From positions 992,001-1,056,000 of the forward strand of contig CM065652.1 of the NCBI GenBank assembly GCA_033220425.1: 64,000 nt of DNA. Reading direction: 5' to 3'. Source of the DNA: Lepraria neglecta. Its lineage: Eukaryota; Ascomycota; Lecanoromycetes; Lecanorales; Stereocaulaceae. Shown piece by piece: positions 35,601-46,120 of this stretch. Made by a program: the position numbers and the translations under genes. The notes under the pieces are model-generated. The model had not been told where the DNA came from and made no database searches. It was given only the letters and a program-made list of their open reading frames with translations. The first letter of the stretch is position 1, and every line of letters begins with the position of its first letter.

Positions 35601-36820
35601 TCGAAGAGTTAACTCTTAAGGACGATTACGCGAGGAGCGTTATAGAATAATTAAAGAAATCTATAATTAACTCTCTAAGCGGCCTAAGTAGCTAACCCTA
35701 TAGTCTCGCCGGAGGTAGACTATACTATAAGGGACGAATATATATTCCTGAGGTATTACGAGACGTTATTATAGAACGCTATTATAATAGTCCGCTAGTA
35801 GGCTATTTCGGTGCTAAGAAAACTCAAGCACTTATTTAACGCAAGTACTTCTAGCCGAAGCTTACTAAGGATATGAGCGAATACGTCGCTATATACTCTA
35901 TATACGCTATAACCAAGTCGTCAAGGCATAAACCGTATAGTAAATTAATACCCTTACTAGTCCCTACTTACAAGTAGAAGAATATATTATTAGACTTCGT
36001 AACTAGGCTACCCCCATCGAAAGATTAGCGTAGGTATATATACAACTCGATCCTTGTAATCGTAGACCGTCTTATAAAGATATCACATTATATAGCGGTA
36101 GACAAGACGCTCGACGCTAAGCGGTTCGCCTAGGTACTAATTAAGAACCTGGTTCGCTATTATAGATTACCGGACTCTATAGTAACAGACCGTAGGTCGC
36201 TGTTTACCTCTTAGTTCTAGTCTAGCCTTGCGTATTTCCTAGGGATAAGACGTCGCCTCTCGATAGCTTTTCACCCTTAGACCGATAGCTAGACTAAGCG
36301 ACAGAATAGTACTATAGAATAATACTTACGAGTATTCGTCTGCTGGGAGCAGGATAACTAGGTATAGTAGTTACCTACAGCGGAGTTTACTTATAATAAT
36401 ACAAAGAACTCTACTACTAGTATATCGCTATTCGAGGCTAACCTTAGCTATAGTCTAAGGATATCTTAGGACGAGGAAATAGATCCGAAATTTCGTTCTC
36501 GCGCCGTAGTTAACAACGTAAAACACTTATTTACACTGATAGACGTGTACAAGGATACTATCTTAGCTGTATAGTAATTATAAGCGGAGTTCGCTAATAG
36601 ATATCGGAAGTTACGAGACTACAAAGTCGGCGACTGCGTTTAGTTAAATACTAAGTATATAAAGACGAAGCGAAATAGGAAGCTAGAGTTTAAGAAATTC
36701 GGTCCATTCCTTATTATAGATATTATTAGCTTATAGTCATACCGACTAAAGCTACCGGATAGCTAGCCAATTTATAACGTATTCTATATATCTTTACTAG
36801 AAAAGGACTCTTTAAAGTAG
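32700..36820 (+). pseudogene. Pol of element G3 (protease, RT, RNase H, integrase)
   Basis: Protease: ILADSSTKVNIINR near 32810-32850, DSGT with Gly changed to Ser. Reverse transcriptase: [20 protein letters not shown] near 33570-33630, and YLNNILIYT near 33880-33905, the YLDD box with both Asp changed to Asn. RNase H region is split by a solo LTR at 34627, resuming with ELLAIIELFKYWRYYYEG at 35125. Integrase: LDFVTRLPPS near 35990, IVDRL near 36060, SIVTDRRSLFTS near 36175-36215 and the TIE Glu near 36310. Stops are almost all TAG/TAA. Confidence 0.85.
34627..35124 (+). mobile_element. Solo LTR of repeat-M family, 498 bp, TSD AGAAC
   Basis: Starts TGTTAGCGCAGGCC and ends ATAATTCAACA, flanked by AGAAC at 34622-34626 and 35125-35129. 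The interrupted RNase H frame rejoins across the two TSD copies. It has the short CATGATACAAGGCGTATCGC repeats but none of the 33-34-bp minisatellite. It is nearly identical to the inverted copy at 39380-39877 (also 498 bp) and shows few RIP changes, so it is one of the youngest insertions. Confidence 0.9.
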
Positions 36821-37492
36821 GGGGAGATAAGCTAAAGCCTAGAGGATATAGAATTCGATAAGGGCGATATATAGGACTATATTATCGCTGGAGTTATAGA
36901 TAGTATAATTTTCGAACCCGGTGAGGATGGCAAGACAGGAGGCCTATACTATTAAATCCATTAGGAAGGTTATCCTGATTTAGAGGATACTTGGGAACCC
37001 TTCGAGGGGGTCTCTTATCTATAGAAGCTATTAGGAAAGTTTTATAAGGAATACCCTGATAGGCCTATAGCAGAATCGGTAGCCGCCGGAAGGAGGCTAT
37101 AACGACGTATTCCAAAGAGACCTACGTCTATAAATAAGGGTAAGGGTAGAAGAAAGCGTTAATATCCGTAGCGATACTATAAACGATAGTACTCTTTTAT
37201 CCATTTTCCTACCTACTAGGGAGGTTTTTATAGTTTTAATAAGACTAAAGCGTCGCGTAAAACGGAAGGATTAAAGTTCGAAAGATATCGATTCAACTAA
37301 TCGACTCGGACTTCGAGTCGGATTTCGTCTACTCGGTAGTCGTCTAATAATTGCTGGCGTATTAGTGTAATATCTATATAATAGGGCATCGGCGTACTAT
37401 AAAGCTGCTCCGGTAGAGGTAGCTAATTGCTATTGTTCTTCTTCCTACGCTTACTACCTTATAGAAGCTCGTCTTAGAAAAGGGAGGATAAT

Positions 37493-37718
37493 TGTAAGGG
37501 CCGATCATAGAGATGCTAGACCAGATTCGGGAGACTATCCCTCTGGTGCGGCTATATAATAGCGCAAGTCGCATAGTGGATCGGCTTGATACGAGGGTGC
37601 AATCTCCCTCGATAAATGTGTTGTCTCTGAGGACTCCCACCTGAGTTCCTCAGGATTCAGTCTATCTAGTAGCAAATCCACTAGTTGCATCAGTCACGCA
37701 TGCCTAGACCCCGTTATA
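37493..37718 (+). repeat. LTR of element G3 (3')
   Basis: 226 bp, followed by TSD GTATC at 37719-37723. Confidence 0.9.
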
Positions 37719-38094
37719 GTATCCTTATCCACCTGTTACCTTTCTAGCTCTACTCGGTTAGTATATCCTAAAGTGGCCTGCGTTTTTGAAATCTTTCCAA
37801 TACTTATTAATACTCTCTTAAGTTTCTAAGAAGGAGGTAGTATAGATAGCGGCTTTCTCTAGTTTCTCTATTCGAGGATTAATATTTTTAATAGCTTAAA
37901 TAAGATATTATATCTACTAGATATTAGTAGGTATTTTAAAGCCGTTAATAGTAACCTTAGCTTTAGATAGTATAACTAGATAAATACTAATATTAATATT
38001 AATAGAGAGCTTTCTAATAATTATATTAGGGTTCTAAGGAGATAAGCTAGATTTCTTCTCAGCGTTTTCCTCTTTATCTACTACTTTCCTTATC
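37719..38094. repeat. End of interrupted repeat M copy 3 and AT-rich remnant
   Basis: 37719-37800 completes the copy cut by G3, ending GGCCTGCGTTTTTGAAATC. The remaining bases to 38094 are AT-rich and stop-dense with no recognisable feature. Confidence 0.55.
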
Positions 38095-38615
38095 TTTCTT
38101 CTAATAATAGATTATAAGGACTTTCGGAGCAATTCCGCACTTGTAACCAATAATATCGGCCCTATATTCTACCCCCCTGATAGTACGCTTTTCGGCCTAG
38201 CGCCTTCAACTACCAAAACTTGAATTCGCATCGCAACTTCTTCGCAGTACTTCCCCGCGCCACATACGTTATATAATATCGAGATGATTTCATAAGTTTT
38301 GGAACCAGGCATGCGCTTTCCAACGCCGTTCGAATTTTGAAATTTGGCTAAGGTTTGGCTAAGGAAAGCTCAAAAAACATGTTTTTGCCTGCGGACTTCC
38401 CTGAAGCTACCCCCGCAGCCGCCCCCGACGCACTAATATACTAAATCCTTAATAATTTTTGCCCTATTCGAATTAGGGCTTAGCTTTATATATATATAAT
38501 ATACTATAAATATAGAAATTCCTAACGTCGCTTAAATTTTCTAAATCGAGTATAAAATAAGCTAGATATAGTCATTTTTACAGTAATCTTCTGTGAAGAT
38601 TACGGGCATTTACTT
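38095..38615. repeat. Dispersed repeat A, single-unit copy
   Basis: Matches 2296-3491 plus 3926-3955 but with one instead of four internal units, and without the 434-bp insertion, so it gives the empty-site sequence for that insertion. Confidence 0.75.
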
Positions 38616-39080
38616 GTTTATATTATATTAGATCGGTATTTAGATAAGTCAGATCGGGACTTGGCTACTACTAATTAGGATTTCATTAATAGTAAATTCT
38701 AGATTTCCCTACGCGCTGGCTATAGAGTAGCGGACGGTTTAATCGTCTCTAAAGAGTACTATAGCTTTTATTACTATTATAAATACTACCTCTTTCCACC
38801 CTCGCCATAAGATAACGCCCTGCTGGAGCTCTATCTAGAGTACTCTTAAAAGTAGAGGTGGGAGCTCGGGGAATATAGCTCGATTAGCTTTCGAGTAGTA
38901 TTTGTCCTTAGGATCGATCTAGAAACTATTTAAATAAAGAGGAGCGAGCCTCTTATATATCTATAAAGTAGATAATAGTAATATACTAATAGTATATTAG
39001 GAGCCTATAAGAAAGGTTTGAAACGGAAGGATAACTGTTTATATTGTAATATCTAATTAATTTCCTAGTTAGCGTTTACG
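38616..39080 (+). pseudogene. RIP-degraded coding remnant, unrecognised
   Basis: One plus-strand frame reads through with only RIP-type stops: DRYLDKSDRDLATTN, FISLRAGYRVADGLIVSKEY, ALLELYLEYS and ISFRVVFVLRIDLETI. It was probably a protein of at least 140 residues. I cannot assign a family; a retroelement gag-like or host gene fragment is possible. Confidence 0.35.
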
Positions 39081-39379
39081 TGTTACGAACCGTGCGTTCC
39101 GGTATCGTATTAGGGATTGATTCTCAATAGGGATAGAGGTGTAATAGAGTAAGAGGTGAAGTAGGCTTTAGGTAATACTAAGCGGGTCTGGTATATAATT
39201 AGATAATATATATATTCAGTGCCTAGCCTAAGAGATCTATTGTATATAATCAAGTACAAGGTAAGATACGAAGTTGAGCATAATGCTCCAAGTAGTAAGC
39301 AAGTACTCCTATATATAGCAATAGGAAATCCCGCTAAGCCTTTCATGATCGCTTTGGTTACACTACGCTTATTATAATC
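39081..39379. repeat. Truncated LTR of the G1 family
   Basis: Starts TGTTACGAACCGTGCG and follows the G1 LTR (GGGATTGATTCTCAATAGGG, AAGAGATCTAT) until it is cut by the LTR starting at 39380. Confidence 0.75.
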
Positions 39380-39877
39380 TGTTGAATTATAAGCTTACAT
39401 AGCTTTATCTGGTGACAAAGTGCTGGCACATATGAGAGCTGGCTGTTCAACACAGTCCTGAGAGGCAGGAATGATGAGTTGGAAAAGTTTGGATGTCTCG
39501 GATGGTTCCAAGGCATTTTTGCAATGAGCCTGTTTTCATGCTTTCTGCGATGCGCCTGTTTCATGCTTTTCATGCGATAAGCCTTGTATCATGTTTCATG
39601 CGATACGCCTTGTATCATGCTTCATGCGATACGCCTTGTATCATGTTTTATGCGATACGCCTTGTATCATGTTTTATGCGATGGCTTGGCTATGGGGCAT
39701 ATATAGACAGTCCTGCACCAAGGAGAACTCAGCAAGTCAAATATTCATCTCAACCAATTGACATCGGATATTCTACTAGTTACTTCGCTCTGACAGATCG
39801 ATCATAGTACCTTTACCCTTCCAATCACCTTTCTAGCTCTGCTTAGTCAGCATACCCCAAGGTGGCCTGCGCTAACA
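39380..39877 (-). repeat. 498-bp LTR of repeat-M family, inverted
   Basis: Starts TGTTGAATTATAAGC and ends GGCCTGCGCTAACA on the plus strand; same length as and nearly identical to 34627-35124 in reverse complement. Flanking pentamers (TAATC, CGCAC) do not match, so it is either not a simple solo insertion or was later rearranged. The 104-codon frame inside is an LTR artefact. Confidence 0.8.
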
Positions 39878-40404
39878 CGCACATGGTGATATGGCGATGG
39901 ATTGCCTATTCGACAGATGGCGATATGGCGGTTGGATTGCCTATTCGCACATGGCGATATGGCGATGGATTGCCTATTCGACAGATGGCGATATGGCGTT
40001 CAGGTTGCCTATTCGCACATGGCGATATGGCGGTAGATTGCCTATTCGACACATGGCGATATAGCACATGGCGATATGGCGATGGATTGCCTATTCGGCA
40101 CATGGCGATATGGCACCGGATTGCCTATGGCGATATGGCACCGGATTGCTCATTCGATATGGCGGCAGATTGCCTATTCGCACATGGCGATATGGCACCG
40201 GATTGCCTATTCGCACATGGCGATATGGCGGTCAGGTTGCCTCTTCGTACATGGCGATATGGCGACGAGTATCCTGGAACCATCCGAACCATGCAAAGCT
40301 TCAAAGATTATTTCTGCATCCTAGAGCTGTCTACATAGCCAGCTCTCATATATACCAAAACCGTTACCATTACATAAAGCTATAGATAAGCTTATGATTC
40401 AACA
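39878..40404 (+). repeat. Repeat M copy 4, head-truncated, with minisatellite
   Basis: Minisatellite at about 39878-40262 (roughly 11 units of 33-34 bp), then the conserved tail starting TATCCTGGAACCATCCGAA and the terminus TATGATTCAACA ending at 40404. Together with the inverted LTR at 39380 it forms the right rim of the repeat island. Confidence 0.8.
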
Positions 40405-40753
40405 AAAGGTATCATCATACTCCGAGTATCCTCGCTAGAACAGCCTCGTGATAACGAGCCGCCGACAATACTTGAATCTCTACCGCTTTCCGGTACAATC
40501 TTGAACACGATTAAAGTTCCGCTCGGAATTTTTTCCGGGGGTAGGCTTGTCTTTTTGGACAAGGATTTGTGGATGTATACCTTCAGGCTGGATGCCATCG
40601 ACTTCGCTGACGGACTGAAACGCCACTTTTTCAGACTGGGCAAGTACAGAGGCTCTAGATCAGTGTTGTATTCTAGACGACGGAACGTTTCTACTTCCCA
40701 AGGACGGAGAGGTTGCGATCATTACAAGCGGTCTTGGAGCCCTCGGAGGGTGA
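40405..40753 (+). pseudogene. C-terminal tail of a NACHT/WD-type protein, broken
   Basis: Beginning directly after the LTR terminus, the frame reads GIIILRVSSLEQPRDNEPPT and GGRLVFLDKDLWMYTFRLDA and DGLKRHFF. After a one-base frame slip near 40630 it continues ASTEALDQCCILDDGTFLLP and KDGEVAIITSGLG to TGA at 40751-40753. The FLDKDLW, RHFFxP, DG-xx-xP and GEVAV-x-SGL blocks are, to my knowledge, the usual end of fungal NACHT/WD-repeat proteins (STAND-type receptors linked to non-self recognition). The 5' part is missing and replaced by the repeat island. Codon use is ordinary, with no RIP stops. Confidence 0.55.
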
Positions 40754-40845
40754 CGGCGCTTGAAGGCTTGTCACGTCATTAGTAGTCTCTAACGATAGAG
40801 TGCTTTGACTCAACAGAAATCCAGAATAATCTCTGATAAGTCTTT

Positions 40846-41256
40846 CCATGCTTCGGAAGCGAGGCAAAGGGCCGAAGTATAATGTTGGTGGATTTGTTCC
40901 CGGAGAGTCCGAGCACGGCAGCCGCAACAGCCTCGATTACTCGATGTGCACTGGCGGCATGCGGCGTCGTAGCCTTGCAGCCTGTCCTCGATGCTTTAGG
41001 CAGAGGATGGTATTTTACTACATTGGGGTTGGTGAGCAGCGTCATCGGCTCAGCAGCAGCCTGGGCTGTTCAGGCATGGGGAATAAAGTGGAGAGCTCAA
41101 AGAAGGGTTAAGACCACCGGATTTCCAAGAGGCGATGACCGTGGAGAGCCAGGACAGGACGAATCCGCCAGGACATCGCCTGGAACCAAAGAGAAATCTC
41201 GGCCAAAAGGTTCTGGAGAAGCCGAACTTGCTGAAAACAAAGCCACCGTAAGGTAG
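40846..41256 (+). pseudogene. C-terminal fragment of an MFS drug transporter
   Basis: The frame is open from just after a TAA at about 40842 and reads EAKGRSIMLVDLFPESPSTA, then TRCALAACGVVALQPVLDAL, GRGWYFTTLGLVSSVIGSAA and WAVQAWGIKWR, with a basic tail ending at TAG. This matches the last two transmembrane helices of fungal DHA1-type MFS multidrug transporters (LVVDLFP, RC-x4-G, QP-x-IDA-x-G-x-GWTF, WGP-x-WR blocks). The first ten or so helices are absent: only about 90 bases separate it from the previous pseudogene. It is a fragment, unless a distant upstream exon exists outside the repeat. Confidence 0.6.
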
Positions 41257-42274
41257 TGAGGGCTGTTGTCCACGATTTGTAATTATACTTTTGCAACAAA
41301 AAAATTTGCTATGAAGGCCTTCGACTCCCTCAGAATGACGGCTATTCTGCAAGCATACTAACCCGATGCTGAAAAGAGAAATATTCAAAGTGCAGACAGC
41401 TGGGAAATTGATAGCTGCGAGAGTTTCGGGAGAGATTCTCCGTCCTGCCATGGGTATGCGGCATCCCTGGCTGGATGAAAAGCATATCACCTTGGGCCTT
41501 GCTATATGTATCAACAAGCGCTTGCAACAGCCTTCCTTCTATTCATATGACTTTGACCAGTCAACACTGTTCCCAATGCATGACAGGAGCAGACTTCGCT
41601 TAAGTGCGTCGTACTCACTAGATATTAAGAAGAAATGATTGACTTATAAGGACTAAGCTTCTTTGACTCTCAACCATTTCTTTTCCACACGCATATGCTC
41701 TCGCCGTCTGTTAACCCCTCTGATAGCCCGCCGTGAGCGGGGCTACATGGTAGAAAGACTTTTTATACAACGGTAGGTGCTCGAAAGTTAAAAACAATTC
41801 AAATACTCCCCGCAGAGAAGCTCTCGGAGTCGTCTTTACAAGCAACGTATTTAGAGTGCCTTTAGAGTAGCCCCGTAGTAGCCTCGTAGTAGCCCCCTAG
41901 AAAGCCCCTAGAAAGCCCCTACCACACCGCTGGGAGCTTCCCCTAAAGCGGGTACGAGAATAGACCTGAGAGTGGCCACTGCAACGCCCTAGAACGGTGA
42001 ACTGCAAGGGAACCCCGAACTTCACCCTACCCATATACCACGCTAAAATGTTCATAATCGATGCTAAAACCCCAAAATTCTGAGTTTTGCGCTGTTGGCG
42101 GCGGAATAATGTCTCGGGTGGTAATATTTGATATTGACGACGAACTCATCTCAATGTATTACAAAAGAAGCACTGGTAAGAAATTATAACAGAATTGAGA
42201 GACAAGAAGAAAGCGATGGCTCTCATATCGTTCAACATCAGATGATAGTAAGATTACATTTTGTGGCTCATAGA
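41257..42274. other. Intergenic with small repeat remnant
   Basis: About 41750-42010 has the GCCCC-TAGTAGCC-CTAGAAAGCCCC repeat look of the GC-rich segments of the island and is probably a small transposon relic. Open frames at 41366-41638 (plus) and 41050-41517 (minus) show no recognisable protein and are not annotated. Confidence 0.35.
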
Positions 42275-43275
42275 TCAAGGTAAGCAAGAAAGGATCTTCT
42301 TCAATTTCCCCAACACAACAGCTTGCTCAGCCGCAGTCGCATCCCCCTTCGTGGTAGCAACACCAACACTGATGCTAGCATAACAACCAGCGGTGTCAAC
42401 GACCGAAGTCTCAGTCGGAAGTCTCGTCGATCCACAGGTATTAACATCAGCAGGAGTAGACTGGTTGGCAGTATTGATCCTCGATAGCACAAATTTGAAG
42501 TCGGCAGGTGAAGAGCAGGTACTGCCGCTCACAGCTGGGAAGTTAACATTGAGCCAGATGTTGCTGGCAAGATATGGCTTGCCAGATGCCACTAGTGACT
42601 GGGTGACATTGGTCGATAGGTCTGCATATACGGTCTGGTACGTTTGAACAGGTGTGTTCCATGCTGTTTGCGACCCGGTTGTGCCACTGAAAGCGATGCC
42701 TGGTATGCCTTCCTTTGAAGCCTCGGTTGCTGCCCCAACAGTTCCTGATATGAGAACTGTGGTCCCAAGATTTGCTGCAATGGAAGATTCTCAGATGCGT
42801 ACGATGGAAAGGTACTTTAGACAATTGCTTACCACCAACGTTAAAGCCAGCCACGGCTATGTCGGGTGCACCACCAAAGTATTTTGGGGACAGGGTCTGG
42901 ATACCGTAACGTATGGATGTGACTGGGTAGCTGTTCACATAATTGAAGCGCGGCATCGAAGCATTATTTCCCTCAGCTGGAGATCCAGTAGGACAGGAGT
43001 TGTATTCGCATGGCATCGTGAGTGGCGTGGCAGGCGCATCGGATGAACCTGTATGTCAAGCATGAGACATGTCGAAATCAAAGTATGTCCGGTATACCTG
43101 TTCCAGACTCATTCTCTGCAGGAGCCGAGATAACCACAGAATCACCGCCGCTTGTGAGAGCATTGTAGAATGCTCTGATATTTATTTCTGCCCAGCCATC
43201 ATCGTTGGAGAGAACAACATTGGTGCCTTTTACAATCAATGGAAGAAGGCCAAAGGCCAGCGCAGTGTAACGCAT
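42275..43275 (-). CDS. SurE-type acid phosphatase, secreted
   Basis: Three exons (43275-43098, 43048-42833, 42774-42275) splice to 297 residues. Donors GTATAC and GTAAGC and acceptors ACAG and GCAG restore the frame. A short hydrophobic N-terminus (MRYTALAFGLLPLIV) suggests secretion. It runs directly into NVVLSNDDGW, the SurE metal-binding Asp-Asp box, then VVISAPAENESGTG and SSDAPATPLTMPCEYNSCP, YGIQTLSPKYFGGAPDIAV, GTTVLISGTVGAATEASKEG and IPGIAFSGTTGS. SurE-family enzymes hydrolyse phosphate monoesters, including nucleotides, with a divalent metal. The cysteine-bearing C-terminus (NTCGSTRLPTET, AGCYASISVGV) is that of fungal extracellular acid phosphatases of this family. Substrate is not predictable. 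Confidence 0.9.
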
Positions 43276-44139
43276 GCTGTAAAAGCAAGGTATTTTTTGA
43301 AGAAGTGTTGAAACGCAGAGCAGGCAAGCAGTCAGAAACAAATCCTTCGTCCATGCTTATATACGTACTATGTGGTGTAACGCCTTCCGAAGGTAGAAAG
43401 ACGCCCGTGGTCAAATCTTCTCAAGCGTCGGGGATCTGCAGGGTGTTCCCCGGATGTTTGCCAAACGAAAGCCCCACGTGCTTAAAACTTGCTCTCGTGA
43501 GCTACGGAAATCGGAAGCTCCAATAAGAGCAGCTACGAGCACGATTCGCCTCATCCGTTTGATGTTTAAATTATGTCATCTTGATGATGCGGAGAGGTGT
43601 GTGGGTGCAGGAAGGGACATTAGTGGGTCGATCCGATTCTGACTGTAAGCCTATCAAGCAGCCAGCCCTTCAAAGTCTCCGCTCAAGGTCTGTGGGTGAT
43701 ACCACGGATCCATTCGAGAATGATGTCGGTCAAGACATATTGAATTCAGTTAAAAGTTTACGAATGCTTGATACTCATAATCCTCATGTGTGTTTGATGG
43801 GAATTGTGAATTCTTTGGGTGCAAGATTCGTGGCGGAGAGCCGGTAACCCTAACCCTGAGGCTGGGTGGCGACCTTTCAGGAGCTCCACTAGAGTCACAA
43901 GTTTTCTCCACTTACCTGAAGTTGGTCTCCCAGCACCTGCAGTGGCCTATAGCCCCTTTGCAAGGTATTTTATATCATCACAGTAGAAGGGATTGCGCAT
44001 CGCCGGGACTCTCTCAATGTCTCGTCCTGTGGTCTCACTGATGATACATTTGCGAGCAAATATGCTTTTATGTACAAGTTGCACTACACCCGTAGGCGTA
44101 CGGGCCATCAACGCATTATGAACGATCAATAGTGCTTCT
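43276..44139. other. Intergenic between SurE and KGD2
   Basis: Upstream of the SurE gene and downstream of KGD2. A short telomere-type motif AACCCTAACCCT occurs at 43846-43857. No coding frame convinced me. Confidence 0.4.
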
Positions 44140-46120
44140 TCAACCCAGCAGCATCCTTCTTGGATCCTCAATGTATTCTTTCACCTGTGAGGCGGTTAAT
44201 CTCGCATGTTGAAACAGGAATTTATAAATAGGCTTACCTTGACAAGGAAAACCACCGCTTCCCTACCATCTAGCAATCGATGATCGTATGTGAGTGCAAG
44301 GTACATCATCTATCACCGTGTCAATTATGCCGCTTTATTCGGATGGAAAGGCGGCCGTACCGGGCGAATTTCAACTTTGCCATCTATGGCAACGGGCTTC
44401 TCCTTGATGGCATGCAAGCCAAGTACAGCTGGATTACAGTTAGACACATGGTTTTGAAGACCATGCAGGAATGCTTACCCGTCTGCGGGAGATTGATGAT
44501 CGGCGTTCCCATCAATGAGCCAAAAACACCTCCCTACAAAAAAAATAAGCATCCATCGAATGGAGAATCGCGGACTATTACTCACATTGCTTATGGTGAA
44601 AGTTCCTCCAGCCATATCCTCGATTGTCAACTTATTATCACGAGCCTAGCCAACGCTATCAGCAGAGACTTTTCCAAGGCTTCGAGCATCATACCTTCTT
44701 CCCCAATTCAGCGATCCCCTTCTCAATGCCGACCAAGTCCATCGTCTCCGCATTGCGGACAACCGGTGTTACTAAACCTTTCTCAGTAGCCACAGCCACG
44801 CTGATATCAACGTACTCTCTGTAGACTATCGTGTCTCCTCCACCGGGACCCTCAATGGAGGCATTCACCGCAGGCACATCCTTCATCGCGAGGATGCAGG
44901 CGCGTGAGAAAGCGCTCATGAACCCGAGCTTCACACCAGTCTTCTTCAGCACCTCATCCTTGTAATATTTCCGGAATTGCATGACACTCGACATGTCGAC
45001 CTCATTGAATGTTGTCAGAGAAGCTGCAGTGTTCTGGGACTGCTTTAAACGTTCAGCAATTCGCAGACGCATGCGGTTCATCTTGACCTGTAGGGATCGT
45101 TAGTGAATAGCCAAGCATTGTCAAGTAAAATGCCTACACGTCGCTCTTCCCGGTTACCCAGAGGCGCTGTATCCTTGGGCTTTGACTCTTGCTTCTTAGG
45201 CTCTTGAGGCTTTGGGGATGGTTCTTTTGGTGGTGGATTAGGCGGGCTCTCTTGCTTTGGAGGTTCTGGCTTCTTCTGAGGGGTTGGAGGCGGAGGTGCG
45301 GATTCTTGCTTTGATTGGCCTTCGTCTTTCTTGGGTTCAGGATCAGAGGACGAAGGTTGGTCAGCAGGACCTGGCGCTTTTGGTTCTTGGTTTCCCTGCT
45401 CTTTCTCACCACTCTTGGGCGGCCCACCCAGCTCCAGCTTTAGAAGATCTTGCCCGACCGTGACGGTGTCCTCCTCGTTGGCAAGAAATTCTTTGATCGT
45501 GCCTGGTTCGGGGGCGTTGACAGCAACATCAATCTGGACAGAACCATCAGCTCAGCAGACGGGTAGTTGATCCAGCTCTCACGAAGAGATTTCATACCTT
45601 GTCCGTCTCAATAGTTGCGATCTCTTCGTCCTGCTCAACATAGTCCCCAATCTCTGTAAACCGACTTAGCATATCCTAATCTCTTCTTTCCGTCTCGAGA
45701 CTGTTACGGTAGACGAACTTTTTGACCATTGTTTGAGAGTGCCTTCCGATATTGACTCTGCCATTTCAGGGACTTTGACAATCTTGTCCGCTGCCCAAAT
45801 GTTAGACCATCTCTGTGCAAGGCACTCGGATGGGCGTACCGTATGATCGGCTCTGTATCACTGGCATTTGCCTCTTGCCTGGCCTGTAAATACCAACTTA
45901 TAAGCATAATGACAAAGTACCGCAGTCAGACCCGGAATTACCTTAATCTTGTCTGGGAAGCAAAAGCAGGGCTAAGTCGAGTAGACACATGATAAGAACG
46001 GCCATATGAAAGCAACGTTCGACGCGTCAAAGCTGGGCTTGGGTTTCTGGCCGAGAGCAGAGGTCTCTGCCATGGCGAAGATGTGGAGAGAGACCGTCTC
46101 AAACACTGTCTGCTTGCCAT
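44140..46120 (-). CDS. KGD2: Dihydrolipoamide succinyltransferase, E2 of 2-oxoglutarate dehydrogenase
   Basis: Ten exons give about 471 residues. An Arg/Ser-rich mitochondrial presequence ([20 protein letters not shown]) is followed by a lipoyl domain ([20 protein letters not shown]; lipoyl-lysine in IATIETDK, about residue 109). A long Pro/Lys/Glu-rich hinge replaces any clear subunit-binding domain, as in other fungal KGD2. The catalytic domain follows ([69 protein letters not shown]) with the active-site box YDHRLLDG (His about 443, Asp about 447). It transfers succinyl groups to CoA in the TCA cycle. All later junctions fit GT-AG; only the exon 1/2 acceptor (placed at 45811/45810) is uncertain. 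Confidence 0.95.

Larger units (their letters stand above)
30956..37718 (+). mobile_element. Ty3/Gypsy LTR retrotransposon G3, RIP-mutated
   Basis: LTRs 30956-31181 and 37493-37718 (226 bp each) start TGTAAGGGCCG and end CCCCGTTATA, flanked by perfect GTATC duplications (30951-30955, 37719-37723). Gag, CCHC, protease, RT, RNase H and integrase read in order on the plus strand. A 498-bp solo LTR interrupts RNase H. It is inserted inside repeat M copy 3, so it is younger than that copy. It lacks the antisense ORF seen in G1 and G2. Confidence 0.9.

Noticed and set aside
40882-41256. A complete small membrane-protein gene starting MLVDLFPES
   Set aside because: The sequence matches the interior and end of a much longer MFS transporter, and the conserved GRSI residues just upstream of this ATG belong to the same frame, so it is a fragment.
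41050-41517. 155-codon minus-strand frame opposite the MFS fragment
   Set aside because: The plus strand carries the recognisable MFS tail; the minus frame has no known motif.
42654-43046. 130-codon plus-strand frame over the SurE gene
   Set aside because: Shadow of the SurE exons on the opposite strand; the minus strand gives the conserved protein with valid splice sites.
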